A DNA stretch of 64,000 bases from Spirochaetaceae bacterium (GCA_002730875.1 PCBI01000015.1:124001-188000); one strand, 5' to 3'. Shown: positions 1 through 11,135, counted from the first letter of the stretch. Notes: a model not told the origin generated them from the sequence alone. A program made the numbers and translations.

Positions 1-2
1 AC

Positions 3-467
3 TCATCCTATCCATTCCGGAATCTAACCGAAGAAGAGCGGGAAATGTATCAGCAGGTGCTGGATGATGCCTATCAACAATTCCTCGCAGACGTGGCCGA
101 AGGTCGCAAGAAAAGCATCAAGGACGTAAGGGAATGGGCGGATGGTAAGATCTACTCCGGTCGGCAGGCAAAAGCTATACAGATGATCGATGACATTGGC
201 GGGCAAAAGGAAGCTGTCGAGAAGATCAAACTCATCCTGAAAACCGACGAGGATCTGCCCGTTTATCGAGTGGAGCCCGATTTCATGGATCGCTTCTTTG
301 CAGGTATGGGCGGATCCGGCCTGGCGATCCGTGGCCCGATTCCGTCGTCGGTAGATGCTCAACCGGAGCGTCCGGCTGCGTTTCGTTTCAGCGGCGTCAT
401 GTACATGTCTCCTATGGGATTGAGCCAGTTGCCCGGCTGGTTGGAGTTGAGCGGGAGCCACCGATGA
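3..467 (+). CDS. sppA: Signal peptide peptidase SppA, C-terminal part (runs off the left edge)
   Basis: Open from the first bases of the window, so the N-terminal part, including the catalytic residues, is missing. The segment WADGKIYSGRQAKAIQMIDD followed by IGG is the conserved C-terminal signature of S49 peptidases (usually 'YTGxQAxxxGLVDxxGG'). These are membrane-anchored serine proteases that degrade cleaved signal peptides. The last ~50 residues are a less conserved tail. The stop overlaps the start of the next gene (ATGA), so the two are probably translationally coupled. The assignment rests on this C-terminal block only; another S49 peptidase is possible. Confidence 0.75.
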   Translation, partial: SSYPFRNLTEEEREMYQQVLDDAYQQFLADVAEGRKKSIKDVREWADGKIYSGRQAKAIQMIDDIGGQKEAVEKIKLILKTDEDLPVYRVEPDFMDRFFAGMGGSGLAIRGPIPSSVDAQPERPAAFRFSGVMYMSPMGLSQLPGWLELSGSHR

Positions 468-1096
468 GCCGTCTGGATCGACTGAAAGCATCCCTGGCCG
501 GAATCCTGGAGCTGGCCACTGTTTGTCTAACTTCGCCGGCCGAGATTAGCGTTTACATTCGTAGTCTGGAAGATCGTCGCACCGCGTTGCTTGTTTACCC
601 GGCGGTGGCGGCCCTTTCAGCGGTGCTGGCCATCTGGACCATGGCGCCGCAATATCGCCCGTTCTTTCTTGTGCCTTTGCTACTGAGCGCACTGATTATT
701 TTTGCCTTCTTTGTGACTCTTTCTTATCTGAGCGGTTCCCTGGTAGACTACTTCATTCAGAGGCTGGCGGCGGATTCTCGTCAGGCTCAGTCCGGATCCA
801 CTCGCGAGGAAGCCCAGGCAATCTCCATCATCCTGCTGTCCTACCTGCCGGCCATCTTTCTCTACCCGGTGGCCAAAAGCGTTTCCTTGCTGGACTTCGG
901 AGCGTTTCTGTTCTGGCCCATGGCCATTCTGATCTTTGTTTGGTGCTTTTTGATTCTACACCAATCGTTGATCTATCTTTACGAATTGCCGCCAAAAGTG
1001 GTCTGGAAGGCCTTGCTTCGTTCTTCTTCGGTCCTGTTCTTGTTTCCCCTTACCGCACTTGGATTCGCAATAATTGTTCTGGGCGGTCTGCTCTAA
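464..1096 (+). CDS. Yip1-like integral membrane protein
   Basis: A 210-residue protein starting at an ATG that overlaps the stop of the SppA gene by four bases. It has about five hydrophobic segments (roughly residues 43-60, 67-92, 117-138, 143-170 and 187-210), with short polar loops between them. The layout, a polar N-terminus ahead of a helical bundle with a short acidic/serine loop near residue 105, resembles the bacterial Yip1/DUF-type membrane proteins often found beside proteases or lipid genes. I see no catalytic motif. Function unknown; coupling to sppA suggests an envelope role, which is inference. Confidence 0.6.
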   Translation: MSRLDRLKASLAGILELATVCLTSPAEISVYIRSLEDRRTALLVYPAVAALSAVLAIWTMAPQYRPFFLVPLLLSALIIFAFFVTLSYLSGSLVDYFIQRLAADSRQAQSGSTREEAQAISIILLSYLPAIFLYPVAKSVSLLDFGAFLFWPMAILIFVWCFLILHQSLIYLYELPPKVVWKALLRSSSVLFLFPLTALGFAIIVLGGLL

Positions 1097-1366
1097 GTTT
1101 GTCCGGAAAACCCCGGGGCCCGTCTGCTCCAGGTTTTTCGGGTTCAGATCCGCAGAGCGGTTGGCTCATTTCTTACTGCGAATCCAAAACGGCGGGTGGT
1201 CTGCGATGCCGGGGCCGTTACCGGCTCCATTGACTGATTGACTCGGGAAGGCCGGGTTGTCGCAGTGATATGATAGCCTGCATGCTCTATCCGGTTTTGC
1301 ACCTGACAAATATCCGCGGACAGAGAGCACCGAAAGAATCTGTATTTTGAGATACTATACGAAATT

Positions 1367-2110
1367 ATGCGAATACTGATCTGTAACGACGATGGACTAC
1401 ACTCCAACGGGATGCGAAGCCTGGAAAGGGTTCTATCACGGAACCATGAGGTCTGGGCCGTATGTCCGGACCGCCAGCGCAGCGGTACATCCCAGGCCAT
1501 TTCCTTGCGGGAAACCCTGCGAATGAAAGAGGTTGAGGCCAGGCATTTCCAGGTAAGCGGGTTTCCGGTGGATTGCGTTAACCTGGCGCTGCACAGCGGC
1601 ATGTTTCCGCCATTCGATCTGGTGGTTTCCGGCATCAATCATGGCTATAACCTGGGCGACGATGTGCACTATAGCGGAACTGTGGGAGCGGCCCGGCATG
1701 CCTGTATCCACGGCTATCTGGCCGTGGCCATTAGCTGTGGGATCTACGACATTGGAGCCGATTTCAGTCATGTGGCGGACTGGTTTGGCCAGTGGCTGGA
1801 AGAGAATCTGCCGTCGTTGAACACCGGCGTTGTTTACAATATTAACTACCCCGAGTTACCCAGTCCGGACCTCCGGTCTGTATTCACCCGTCATGGGAAA
1901 AGGATCTATCGGGACCAGTATGAGATCCTGGAAGAAGAGGCCGGAAAAAGCTTTGTATTCAAACTAAAAGAGACGATAATGGGACATAAGGAAGAGGAGT
2001 TTAGCGACTTCTCGGCCATTGAATCCGGTCATGTATCCATCACTCCACTTGGATTACAGACCACCCATGATCAGGAGCTCCAGGGATGGATAGAGAACGT
2101 CAAATCCTAG
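1367..2110 (+). CDS. surE: 5'/3'-nucleotidase SurE
   Basis: 247 residues, the usual SurE length. The N-terminus carries the metal-binding motif ICNDDG (D8, D9), followed by the conserved SGTSQAIS segment (about residue 40) and SGINHGYNLGDDVHYSGTVG (about residues 88-107), which holds the Asn of the active site. SurE is a cytoplasmic metal-dependent phosphatase acting on nucleoside monophosphates and linked to stress survival. No clear Shine-Dalgarno sequence lies before the ATG. The 270 bp upstream hold no gene. The 3' end overlaps the next gene by 25 bp, so the two are probably co-transcribed. Confidence 0.93.
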   Translation: MRILICNDDGLHSNGMRSLERVLSRNHEVWAVCPDRQRSGTSQAISLRETLRMKEVEARHFQVSGFPVDCVNLALHSGMFPPFDLVVSGINHGYNLGDDVHYSGTVGAARHACIHGYLAVAISCGIYDIGADFSHVADWFGQWLEENLPSLNTGVVYNINYPELPSPDLRSVFTRHGKRIYRDQYEILEEEAGKSFVFKLKETIMGHKEEEFSDFSAIESGHVSITPLGLQTTHDQELQGWIENVKS

Positions 2111-2727
2111 AAAGAGTGCTTTCTCTCAAGCAAGTGATTAGAGAGGAACGTAGCGGTCCGGTGGATCTGCACGAATTGGGAATCTGCTATTTCTATCTGG
2201 AAAACTACGACCGGTGCCTGGAGACCCTGGAAAGCCTGATCGATCAGTACAGCAACTATGTCGATATTGGACGGGTTCAGGCGCTTCGCATCTACGCCAT
2301 GATTCAGCTGGAGCGCTGGGAAGAAGCCAGGTTCGTGCTCATGGATCGACTAAAAATTGAACCAACGGACGAAACGCTCATGGGTATGCTGGCCTATGTT
2401 TATGAACGGGAAGGGCGCCTGAAAGATGCCATGGCCCAGCACCGTCGAGTTCTGCAGATCAATCCGGACAACATAAACAGCCTGAACTCTCTGGGCTATC
2501 TGATCACTCTGTACGGAAAAGCCGAGGAAATGGATGAAGCTTATCGTTGCCTTAAGCGGGCAATGGAAGCAAAGCCGGACAATCCTGCTTACCTGGACAG
2601 CTTCGGCGTATTCTTGAATAAAAGAGGAAATAAGGACTCGGCGCGCAAAGCGCTGAGCAAGGCGCTCAAGAAGGATCCGGACAACTCGGTGATCCTGGAG
2701 CATCTCAAGGAAGTGCTGGAGGTCTAG
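2086..2727 (+). CDS. Tetratricopeptide repeat protein
   Basis: 213 residues of TPR-type helical repeats. A recognisable unit is near residues 105-140 (AMAQHRRVLQINPDNINSLN), followed by YRCLKRAMEAKPDNPAYLDS and ARKALSKALKKDPDNSVILE, each ending in the typical 'xPDNxxxL' turn; an earlier degenerate unit is at about 25-60. No signal peptide is visible, so it is probably a cytoplasmic protein-protein interaction scaffold. The ATG lies within the end of surE, preceded by AGGAG at a spacing of 8. The partner is unknown. Confidence 0.85.
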   Translation: MDRERQILERVLSLKQVIREERSGPVDLHELGICYFYLENYDRCLETLESLIDQYSNYVDIGRVQALRIYAMIQLERWEEARFVLMDRLKIEPTDETLMGMLAYVYEREGRLKDAMAQHRRVLQINPDNINSLNSLGYLITLYGKAEEMDEAYRCLKRAMEAKPDNPAYLDSFGVFLNKRGNKDSARKALSKALKKDPDNSVILEHLKEVLEV

Positions 2728-2928
2728 ACCTCGGCTCTTTCCCCGACTACCGCATTCTCGGATTCGTTGTCCGCTCCCCGGATTCGCCAGCCCCTCTCAG
2801 AGTTCTGCTTCCGGCTCCGGTGAAAATCTCCGATAGGGGATCCAGGCATTCAGGGAATAACCCCCGGCCTCCGGCGCAGCCAGGAAAGCCTGAGCTACGG
2901 ACTCCCGGCCAGTCAGCAAAAGCGTGAG

Positions 2929-4503
2929 CTACGGCGAAGCGGCGTTCTTCTTGCCTGATCGTCGAGGCCTTCGCCTCCCGCCGCGACCTTTTCCGGAGCT
3001 TTTTTTGGTAGCGCTATTTGTGGATTCGCCTTGCGGATTGATCTGCGGATTGTGGTTCTTTTCCTTCGCTGGCAGGCCACCCTGAGTGTCCTGTCCTTTG
3101 TTTTCTTGAGCGCTCTGACTCGAAGCTTTCGTGGTTTCCGGTTGGCCTGCATCCGCACCTTGCTTCTTTCTTCGCCTGGGGCGCCGCCTCCGTTGACCTG
3201 TCCTCTCTTCGGTCCCCGCCGAGAGATCCTTTTCGGCCCCGTTCATTTTTTCGGCTTTTTCCGGTCCGTCCTCGGTTTGCTGTTTTTGCCTGCGGCGACT
3301 GGATGGATTTCTGGTTCCCGGTTTAGAGTCTTCGTTGGATCCCTTCGCTGAGTCTACCTGAGGTCCTCGGTCGTTTCTTTTGGGGCCTGCCTCTTTCTTG
3401 CCGGCAGAGTCCTGCTGTCGGGATCCAGCCTGGCCTGTCTTGCGAGGGCGCTTTTGCGAGCCGGACGACCGTTCGGTGGCTTGCTCATCGGGCAGCCAGT
3501 AATCGGGAAGCGTGGATTCGGAATCAAGAATAGCTCTTAAATCTTCGGCGATGGTATCTGAATGGGTGGCAAAGACTATATGGCTTCCCTTTTGAATGAC
3601 CAGATCCAGGTGAATTCGGTCCTTAATCTTTTTGTAAGACAGTAAAGGATCGGAAGTTCCATGGATTCTAAAAACGCGAACGGATTGGCTATCCGATGGC
3701 AGAGGCTTCATGGCAAGAGTGGCCTGCAGTCCCTGTTCGCCGTTCCACTTCTTGATCCAGATCGGAGCATCAAAGAATATCTTCTGGGGAAACTGGAGAA
3801 ACATTTCCGCGAACTGTTGGGCTTCCGCTACATTCTTGCGGAAGAGCGGGTACGCCTTGCCGATGATCCACTGAACCAGGGAGCGCAAGAACCCGGGGAG
3901 CAGCGTGGGAATTCTTGCGAAAGCAAGAAACGGCTGTCGCAAGTCCTTTCCCCGATACGCGGTAGAAATGAGAATCAGATTCTCGGTATGCAAGAGATTC
4001 TGGCCCACCAGAACCTGGGCGAGCATGCCTCCCATGGAAACGCCTACAACTGTATCGTAATAAGGGCGACTCTCTTTGTGATGGGTCTGCAGCGGCTGAA
4101 TGGAGTTCTCTAACGTGACCTCGGCCAGGTCCTGCAAAGACTTTACGTTTGCAAGGGATTGCGCCTTATCGGGAAAGTCGATGAAATGGTGCTCCCACTT
4201 TCCGGGCATGATGCGATCCAGGGAGCGCTGTAGGGGTCCATACATCCGACGGTCCGCGCCCAGTCCGGGTATCCAGAGGATGCGTCGCTTGCCGCCGGTT
4301 TGCGAGTGGCTCTTCCTGGAATGGCCCCTGGTAGGTTTTCTGTTGCCGTCGGAAGGAACCGATGCATTGCGGTTTCGGGGGCGGGAGCCCTTATTCCCCG
4401 AGGATCTACCGGAAGGCTTCCTCGAGGTTTTTTTTGAGGGCTTTGCGGAAGACACCCGGGCCTTTTCGGGCCCGGTTTGTCCTTCCTTTGAATTAGAGAC
4501 CAT
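2929..4503 (-). CDS. Alpha/beta hydrolase with long basic disordered N- and C-terminal tails
   Basis: 524 residues from an ATG that overlaps the carB stop (TGATG). A longer TTG-started reading is possible by one codon. The middle (about residues 75-330) is an alpha/beta-hydrolase: ILWIPGLGADRRMY (oxyanion region), the nucleophile elbow GVSMGG, an acid in HGTSDPLL and the histidine in GSHIVFATHSD. The first ~70 residues and the last ~190 are low-complexity, rich in K, R, S, G, Q and P, and end in an Arg/Gly/Lys-rich stretch. Such tails suggest nucleic-acid or polyphosphate binding, which is inference. Substrate unknown. Coupling to carB is unexpected and may be only positional. Confidence 0.8.
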   Translation of the reverse strand: MVSNSKEGQTGPEKARVSSAKPSKKTSRKPSGRSSGNKGSRPRNRNASVPSDGNRKPTRGHSRKSHSQTGGKRRILWIPGLGADRRMYGPLQRSLDRIMPGKWEHHFIDFPDKAQSLANVKSLQDLAEVTLENSIQPLQTHHKESRPYYDTVVGVSMGGMLAQVLVGQNLLHTENLILISTAYRGKDLRQPFLAFARIPTLLPGFLRSLVQWIIGKAYPLFRKNVAEAQQFAEMFLQFPQKIFFDAPIWIKKWNGEQGLQATLAMKPLPSDSQSVRVFRIHGTSDPLLSYKKIKDRIHLDLVIQKGSHIVFATHSDTIAEDLRAILDSESTLPDYWLPDEQATERSSGSQKRPRKTGQAGSRQQDSAGKKEAGPKRNDRGPQVDSAKGSNEDSKPGTRNPSSRRRQKQQTEDGPEKAEKMNGAEKDLSAGTEERTGQRRRRPRRRKKQGADAGQPETTKASSQSAQENKGQDTQGGLPAKEKNHNPQINPQGESTNSATKKSSGKGRGGRRRPRRSGKKNAASP

Positions 4504-7500
4504 CAAGGAATCTCGGCCACCTGCGGGCCGTGGATTTCCTGTAAGCTGTGCACGGTGAACGGCGTCTGGCTTACCTTCTTAAGGCCATTGGCGAAGGCCT
4601 TTGCTCCGTCCACTGTAGTAATGCAAAGCACTCGATTTCGAATCGCTTCCTGGCGAATCTGAAATGCATCGTCTCTGGTATCTGCATTGGGCTGCGGGAT
4701 GTTGATAATGAGCTTGATGGCTCCGTTCTTAACTTCATCCAGCGCGTTGGGAGATTTCTTCTCGCGCAGTTTGTACAGGGTTTCGGCTTTGATTCCGTGT
4801 TTTTCCAGGAAGGTGGCCGTTCCCGAGGTACCGTATAGTCGGTAACCCAGTTCGGTGAGAATCTTGGCCTCTTCGATTAGATCTTCTTTGGCTTCGTCGC
4901 TCACGCTGAAAAACACTCCGCCCTGGTTGGAAGTGGGAATTCGATCTCCGGCACCCAGCATGGCTTTGATGTAGGATTCCTCGAAGCTTTTTGAGATACC
5001 CATCACTTCGCCCGTGGATTTCATTTCCGGTCCCAGGATAATGTCTGCCCCTGGAAAGCGAGAGAAAGGCAACACGGCTTCTTTGACCGAAACGTAGTCG
5101 GTCTTCTCTGGAGGCTCGGGAAGCACTTCTTTTAGCTTCTGTCCGCACATGATGCGAGTGGCCAGGTTGGCCAGCGGCAGACCTATGGACTTGCTCACGA
5201 AAGGTACGGTTCGACTGGCCCGCGGATTCACTTCAATCAGATACAGCTGTCCGTCCTGAATGGCGTACTGAACGTTGATCAGTCCTTTCACTTCCAGTTC
5301 TCTGGCAAGTTTCGTGGTGGCTTCTTTGATTTCGTCAATAAGCGCGGGCTGAATATCCTGTGGCGGAATTACGCAGGCCGAGTCGCCGGAATGAACGCCG
5401 GCTTCCTCAATGTGCTGCATGATGCCGGCCACGAATACCTCTTCGCCGTCAGAAAGCGCATCTACATCGATTTCGATGGCCCCTTCCAGGAATCGGTCGA
5501 TGAGGATGGGATGCTCGGGGTTGATGGTGGCCGCTTCGCGCATGAACTGTTCCAGTCCGGTGCGATCGTGTACGATGGCCATGGCGCGTCCGCCCAGAAC
5601 AAAGCTGGGGCGCACCAGGCAAGGATAACCAATCTTTTCTACTGTAGCCAGCGCTTCGTCGAAGTTTCGGGCGAAGCCGTTTTCCGGCTGCTTGAGGCCA
5701 AGCTTGATGATCATCTGACTGAACTGGTCCCGGTCTTCGGCGCGATCGATGGAGTCTGGCGAGGTTCCTATGATGGGAAGTCCTGCTTTCTGTAGTTTGG
5801 AGGCCAGCTTCAGAGGAGTCTGTCCGCCAAATTGAACGATGATTCCGTCGGGCTTTTCGTTTTCGCAGATATGCACCACGTCTTCGAATGTGAGCGGTTC
5901 AAAATACAGTTTATCCGAAGTGTCGTAGTCCGTGGAAACCGTTTCCGGATTGGAGTTCACCATAATGGAAGTGATTCCCATATCCTCCAACGCGTAGGCG
6001 GCATGGCAGCAACAATAGTCGAACTCGATTCCCTGACCAATGCGGTTTGGACCACCGCCGAGAATCATTACCTTTTTGCCCGAATCCGCCTCTACGTTGG
6101 ATTCATCCATTTCTTCGTAGGCGGAATACAGATAGGGGGTCTTGGCTTCGAATTCGCCGCCGCAGGTATCCACACGACGGTAAACAGGCCTGATATTCAG
6201 TTCTTTTCGCTTCTTTGTGAAGTCCGCTTCCGCTTTATCCAGAATTCCCAGGATTTCCGTCCTGCGATCCTCCAGACGCTTGTTCTCATCGGCCACGATG
6301 GCAAGGATTCGCTCTCGCTCCAGAAGGTAGGCCATCTGACGATCGGAGTAGCCCCATTCTTTCCATCCCATAATGTCTTGCGCAGTCTGAGGAGGTTTGA
6401 ACTCGGCTTCCGCTTCGGCGAGTTCGCGAATCTGCCACAGAAACCAGGGATCGATCATAGTAAGCTTCTGAATCTTTTCTACGGGAAAGTCCAGTTCGCC
6501 GTTGATGTCCAGGTCCATGGCCAGCCGCACATCCAGGATACGCCCCGGGTTGGCTCGTCCCAGGCTTTCTTCCAGATAAGCCTGCAGGGTGCCGTCTTTT
6601 CGTAATTCGTGAACCTTGAATAGCTCGTCCAGGTTGCCATCGGAACCGTAGCCGTAGCGGCCGGTCTCCAGCGAACGAAATGCCTTCTGGAATGATTCCG
6701 CGAAAGTACGACCTATGGACATGGTTTCGCCCACAGATTTCATCATACTCCCCAGGGAATCTTTGCTGCCCGGGAACTTCTCAAAGGTAAAACGAGGGAT
6801 CTTGGTGACAACGTAGTCGATAGTGGGCTCGAAGCTTGCCGGTGTTACTCCTGTGATATCGTTGGAGATTTCGTCCAGTGTGTAGCCCACAGCCAGCAGG
6901 GCCGCAATCTTTGCGATAGGGAAACCCGTAGCTTTACTGGCAAGCGCCGAAGACCGACTCACCCGGGGATTCATTTCAATGACTGCAATTTCGCCGTTGG
7001 CCGGATTCACTGCGAACTGGATGTTGGAACCGCCGGTTTCTACGCCAATTTCACGAATAATCTTGAGCGATGCATCGCGCATGGCCTGGTATTGAACGTC
7101 GGAAAGGGTCTGCTGCGGAGCTACGGTAATGGAGTCTCCCGTGTGCACGCCCATGGGATCCAGGTTTTCAATGCTGCAGATGATAACTACGTTATCGGCC
7201 AGGTCCCGCATGACTTCCAATTCGTATTCTTTCCAGCCCAGAATGGACTGTTCTACGAGAATCTGGTGGGTGGGGGAGGCATCCAATCCGCCTTTGCAGA
7301 TATCTTCGAATTGCGCATCGTCGAAGGCAATACCGCCGCCGGTGCCGCCCAGAGTAAAGGAAGGCCGAATAATAAGTGGCAGCCCCAGCCGCTTTTTAAA
7401 GTCCAGGGCTTCCTGGTATGTATCGCAAAGTGCCGATTCCGGGACCGCAAGACCTATGTCTTTCATCGCGTCTTTGAAGCGGGATCGACTCTCGGCTTTC

Positions 7501-7871
7501 TCGATGGCATCTACGTTTGCGCCGATCAGTTTAATGCCGCGTTTTTCGATTTCGCCCCGGCGATTGAGTTCCATCACCAGGTTTAGCGCAGTCTGGCCCC
7601 CCACTGTGGGAAGGATGGCATCCGGCTTCTCTTTGTCTAGAATCTGGATCATTACTTCCGGCGTCATGGGCTCGATGTAGGTGGCATCGGACAGGGACGG
7701 GTCGGTCATGATTGTGGCCGGATTACTGTTAAACAGGATCGTGCGAAAGCCTTCCTGTTTGAGCACTCGACAGGCCTGAGTGCCGCTATAATCGAATTCG
7801 CAGGCCTGACCGATTACGATCGGACCGCTTCCGGGAATAAGTATGGAATGTACATCTGTTCTACGAGGCAT
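4503..7871 (-). CDS. carB: Carbamoyl-phosphate synthase large subunit
   Basis: 1122 residues, slightly longer than the usual ~1070. It shows the two tandem ATP-grasp halves: [20 protein letters not shown] near the N-terminus and [19 protein letters not shown] at about residue 600, each followed by [10 protein letters not shown] or QFGGQTPLK. It ends with an MGS-like allosteric domain ([15 protein letters not shown]). The enzyme makes carbamoyl phosphate for pyrimidine and arginine synthesis, with glutamine-derived ammonia from CarA, which is not in the window. The extra length lies around the central linker. The hydrolase gene is coupled downstream. Confidence 0.97.
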   Translation of the reverse strand: MPRRTDVHSILIPGSGPIVIGQACEFDYSGTQACRVLKQEGFRTILFNSNPATIMTDPSLSDATYIEPMTPEVMIQILDKEKPDAILPTVGGQTALNLVMELNRRGEIEKRGIKLIGANVDAIEKAESRSRFKDAMKDIGLAVPESALCDTYQEALDFKKRLGLPLIIRPSFTLGGTGGGIAFDDAQFEDICKGGLDASPTHQILVEQSILGWKEYELEVMRDLADNVVIICSIENLDPMGVHTGDSITVAPQQTLSDVQYQAMRDASLKIIREIGVETGGSNIQFAVNPANGEIAVIEMNPRVSRSSALASKATGFPIAKIAALLAVGYTLDEISNDITGVTPASFEPTIDYVVTKIPRFTFEKFPGSKDSLGSMMKSVGETMSIGRTFAESFQKAFRSLETGRYGYGSDGNLDELFKVHELRKDGTLQAYLEESLGRANPGRILDVRLAMDLDINGELDFPVEKIQKLTMIDPWFLWQIRELAEAEAEFKPPQTAQDIMGWKEWGYSDRQMAYLLERERILAIVADENKRLEDRRTEILGILDKAEADFTKKRKELNIRPVYRRVDTCGGEFEAKTPYLYSAYEEMDESNVEADSGKKVMILGGGPNRIGQGIEFDYCCCHAAYALEDMGITSIMVNSNPETVSTDYDTSDKLYFEPLTFEDVVHICENEKPDGIIVQFGGQTPLKLASKLQKAGLPIIGTSPDSIDRAEDRDQFSQMIIKLGLKQPENGFARNFDEALATVEKIGYPCLVRPSFVLGGRAMAIVHDRTGLEQFMREAATINPEHPILIDRFLEGAIEIDVDALSDGEEVFVAGIMQHIEEAGVHSGDSACVIPPQDIQPALIDEIKEATTKLARELEVKGLINVQYAIQDGQLYLIEVNPRASRTVPFVSKSIGLPLANLATRIMCGQKLKEVLPEPPEKTDYVSVKEAVLPFSRFPGADIILGPEMKSTGEVMGISKSFEESYIKAMLGAGDRIPTSNQGGVFFSVSDEAKEDLIEEAKILTELGYRLYGTSGTATFLEKHGIKAETLYKLREKKSPNALDEVKNGAIKLIINIPQPNADTRDDAFQIRQEAIRNRVLCITTVDGAKAFANGLKKVSQTPFTVHSLQEIHGPQVAEIP

Positions 7872-8107
7872 AAACGGTGACAGGATCGCCCGATAGGGGC
7901 GGACTGTCCATGAGTATTTCTCCGGGCGCTAGAAACTGCTGGTCTTCAGATGAAATTAGCGCTATGTTTAGCGGAGAAGCAACCTGAGTTAAAACTACAC
8001 AGTCTATTCGGGCTCTGGCGAGAGTGCCCGCCGGGACCTGGCGGGAGGTTCGGGCCGATTCCAGCCCTGTTCTATTCTTGATCTATGGCTCCCGGAGCCA
8101 AAATGCC

Positions 8108-9130
8108 TTATTCGCCCTGCAGGAAGCTCTGGCATGTAGAACTATCCAGATCGGTAGCGCATACGAAAGGTAGAGGATCCACGCGTTTGCTTTCGCCCAG
8201 CCAGACTTCATAGTGGAGGTGGGTTCCGGTTACTCTGCCAGTGCGTCCCATCAAGCCTACTGTGTCGCCGCGATGAACTCTTTGTCCTTGCTTAACAGTG
8301 GCGCGGTATAGGTGCGCATACATGGAATAGAATCCGTTATCGTGACGAATGATGACGGCATTTCCATATCCTGGATCATAGATCAATACTCGATCAACTA
8401 CGCCTTCGCCGGTGGCATGTATCGGCGTTCCGTGGGGACCGCTCATGTCGAATCCCGAATGAAACTCCATTACAGCACGAGTGATAGGATCGATTCGCAT
8501 TCCAAATCTGGACGAATCCCACATGCCGGCCGGGCCTGGACGACCCAGAGGCATAGACTGATACACATTCAATCCTTTCTTGATTCTATACCCGGTAGCC
8601 TCTAGCAGACTGGAACGATCATCCAGGTAATTGTTCAAAGTCTTCATCGAGTAGATGGGCTCCAGATAGCGGGTACCCGGTCCCATGTCCACTCTGGAGG
8701 TGATTTCCCTGAACAATTCGCCGGAGGCGCGGTCTCGGGCATCCGAAAGCGTAGCGTAGTTGTCCAGATACTCCGGTTCTGCGCCCAGGGTTGCCGCGAT
8801 TTCTTCCACATTGTTGCTCAGCTGGTCTTGTAGCTCGCGGAGCTCTTCTTGCTGTTGCTGAATTCGGAGAGTGGCCGTATAGTTGAGACCGTATAGATCC
8901 TTTAGACGCTGGATTTCTCTCTGCCGGGCTGTGTGCAGATACACGCCATAGACAGAGAGGCCCACTGCAAGCATCAGGATTCCAACCAGAAAGGCGATCA
9001 TAAGCCAGTTGAGCTGAAGAGAGAAGATCTTCTCCTGGCCGTGGGGGATCACCATGATGGTGAGTCTTTCCTGTCCGGGTTGGCGGACATTTCGATCCAG
9101 GGAGTCCTGGAGTTTGCTAAAAAGACCCAT
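8108..9130 (-). CDS. Membrane-anchored M23 family metallopeptidase
   Basis: 340 residues. A single N-terminal membrane helix (about 40-62, LMIAFLVGILMLAVGLSVYG) is followed by a coiled coil rich in Q/E/L (about 70-115), then a LytM/M23 domain near 215-330. The zinc motifs are visible: HSGFD, and the C-terminal HLHYEVW preceded by GxVTGT. M23 enzymes cleave peptidoglycan cross-links; a coiled coil plus M23 is typical of cell-shape and division hydrolases or their activators. All catalytic histidines appear present, so it is probably active. No clear Shine-Dalgarno precedes the ATG. Confidence 0.9.
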   Translation of the reverse strand: MGLFSKLQDSLDRNVRQPGQERLTIMVIPHGQEKIFSLQLNWLMIAFLVGILMLAVGLSVYGVYLHTARQREIQRLKDLYGLNYTATLRIQQQQEELRELQDQLSNNVEEIAATLGAEPEYLDNYATLSDARDRASGELFREITSRVDMGPGTRYLEPIYSMKTLNNYLDDRSSLLEATGYRIKKGLNVYQSMPLGRPGPAGMWDSSRFGMRIDPITRAVMEFHSGFDMSGPHGTPIHATGEGVVDRVLIYDPGYGNAVIIRHDNGFYSMYAHLYRATVKQGQRVHRGDTVGLMGRTGRVTGTHLHYEVWLGESKRVDPLPFVCATDLDSSTCQSFLQGE

Positions 9131-9462
9131 AATATAGTTACGACTGTAGTTTACAGAGTAGTGTCAATCCTTTTGCCCCGCACCAGGAACCCAAGTTCCG
9201 GTCTCCGTCCATAGGGAACGGATGTCGATTCGGGAATGGGCGAGGATTGGTGGCACTCCCTGAGGCCATGGATGGTGCTTTTCGAGGCCCGCAATGGTGA
9301 TTCCAGCTGCGGTCATGAAGGCCTAGCTTGCCACAGCGGGGGTAGCGTTTGAGAATCGGCCCCGACAACGGTTAGATCGCTCAAGCGTCATTCATAACCG
9401 GTTGCTTTTTTCAGTTTACGATCATTGCCCCTGTCAGTTCTTGCTCAGTCAGGGAGGATTCC
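9131..9462. other. Divergent intergenic region between the M23 gene and lysS
   Basis: 332 bp between two divergent starts; it must hold both promoters. On the minus strand a TTGACA lies about 45 bp upstream of the M23 start, but no good -10 is at the right spacing. A small perfect hairpin (GGAAC-CCAA-GTTCC) sits at 9186-9199. The lysS ribosome binding site is at 9451-9458. I see no coding potential. Confidence 0.5.
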
Positions 9463-11058
9463 GTGTCAGATAGCAAAAAAACAAAATCATCGGGACAGAA
9501 GGATAAAAACCCCGGCGGCGCCAAAGAGAAACCCGAGCAGAAGAATCAAAACCAGCCGGAAGAAGCCGGCGATCTGTTCGAAACCAGGCTGGAGAAGCTG
9601 GAAAAGCTCCGGGCCGACGGATACGATCCCTATCAGAAATACTTTAAACCGGACTCCCTGGCCCGCGATGTTCAATCTCTTGCCGAAACCGAACTGGAAA
9701 AACAGCCGGTATTCAAGGTGGCCGGAAGAATCCGCTCCAAGCGAATGATGGGCAAGGCTGGATTCATGGACCTCGTAGACGAGTCCGGTAGAATTCAGAT
9801 CTACGGCCGCAAGGATGAGCCCGGTATCAATTTCGATGTATTCAAATCCCTGGATCTGGGGGACATCGTGGGCGTGGCGGGCTATCCCTTTGTTACGAAG
9901 ATGGGAGAACGCACCCTGCACGTTACCGAGCTGGAAATGGTCTCCAAGTGTTTGCGTCCCTTGCCGGTAGTTAAGGAAGCCGATGGCAAAGTCTACGATG
10001 CATTCTCCGACAAAGAGCAGCGATACCGACAGCGCTACGTTGATTTAATCGTAAACCCGGAAGTGCGCGACACTTTTAAAACCCGAAGTAGAATTATCTC
10101 CTGGATTCGAAACTTCCTGGAGCAGCGAAGTTTTCTGGAAGTGGAGACTCCGATGATGCATGTTATTCCGGGGGGCGCATCGGCTCGACCGTTTCAGACA
10201 CATCATAATGCCCTGGATATGGAGCTCTTCTTACGCATCGCTCCGGAATTGTATCTCAAGCGATTGCTGGTGGGCGGAATTCCCCGGGTTTTCGAAATCA
10301 ACAGAAACTTCCGCAACGAAGGGATCTCCTACAAACACAATCCAGAATTCACGATGCTGGAGGTCTACGAATCCTACGGCTCCATGGATACGATGCTTGA
10401 GCTATGCGAGGCTCTCATTACCGGCGTTACGCAGGAGATCCACGGAAGCTTGAAAATTCCCTACGGAGATGAACAGATCGACCTTACTCCGCCCTGGCCG
10501 AGAATTCCCTATGTCGATGCTATCGAAAAGTTTTCAGGCATCAAAGTCGCCGCCGATAGCGATCTAAACTCGCTCAAGGAGCAGGCAAAAAAAGCCGGGG
10601 TTCCCGACAAAGATCTACAGGCCTGCGACTCCGTCTGGAAAGTGGCGGAATGCCTGTTCGACGAAAAGGTAGAGGCGAACCTGATCCAGCCAGTGTTTAT
10701 AACGGAATTTCCCCGGGAATTGAGCCCTCTGGCCAAGGCCAATCCGGACAACCCCGCCGTAGTAGACCGATTCGAGCCCTACATTACTGGCCGGGAAATG
10801 GGAAATGCTTTCTCGGAGCTAAACGATCCCCTGGATCAAAGGGAGCGATTCCAGAAGCAGGTGGAGATGCGCGAAGCCGGCGACGAAGAAGCGGGCTTCA
10901 TGGACCTGGATTATGTGCGGGCCCTGGAATACGGCATGCCCCCTGCTGGCGGAATGGGTATAGGGATCGATCGACTGGTAATGCTCCTTACCAATTCGAA
11001 GTCCATCCGCGATACGATTCTGTTTCCTTTGATGCGACCGGAGCAAACTGAGAAGTAA
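9463..11058 (+). CDS. lysS: Lysyl-tRNA synthetase, class II
   Basis: 531 residues from a GTG preceded by AGGGAGGA at a spacing of 4. Residues 1-35 are a Lys/Gln/Pro-rich tail, followed by the OB-fold anticodon-binding domain ([20 protein letters not shown], about 85-105). The class II core is present: motif 1 near [15 protein letters not shown], motif 2 [20 protein letters not shown], and motif 3 [14 protein letters not shown]. It charges tRNA-Lys in the cytoplasm. The basic N-terminal extension is like that of eukaryotic and some bacterial LysRS and may add general tRNA affinity (inference). Confidence 0.97.
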   Translation: MSDSKKTKSSGQKDKNPGGAKEKPEQKNQNQPEEAGDLFETRLEKLEKLRADGYDPYQKYFKPDSLARDVQSLAETELEKQPVFKVAGRIRSKRMMGKAGFMDLVDESGRIQIYGRKDEPGINFDVFKSLDLGDIVGVAGYPFVTKMGERTLHVTELEMVSKCLRPLPVVKEADGKVYDAFSDKEQRYRQRYVDLIVNPEVRDTFKTRSRIISWIRNFLEQRSFLEVETPMMHVIPGGASARPFQTHHNALDMELFLRIAPELYLKRLLVGGIPRVFEINRNFRNEGISYKHNPEFTMLEVYESYGSMDTMLELCEALITGVTQEIHGSLKIPYGDEQIDLTPPWPRIPYVDAIEKFSGIKVAADSDLNSLKEQAKKAGVPDKDLQACDSVWKVAECLFDEKVEANLIQPVFITEFPRELSPLAKANPDNPAVVDRFEPYITGREMGNAFSELNDPLDQRERFQKQVEMREAGDEEAGFMDLDYVRALEYGMPPAGGMGIGIDRLVMLLTNSKSIRDTILFPLMRPEQTEK

Positions 11059-11135
11059 GATTTAGTAGCATTGCCCGGAATGGGGGACGGAAGCGGCCAG
11101 CTGATTCAAGTCCTTCGCCGAACATAACGGGGAAT

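Noticed and set aside
5832..6605. 257-codon frame opposite carB
   Set aside because: Lies entirely within the conserved carB sequence; no family resemblance.
9155..9180. TTGACA as -35 of the M23 gene promoter
   Set aside because: No acceptable -10 at 16-18 bp; kept only as a remark.
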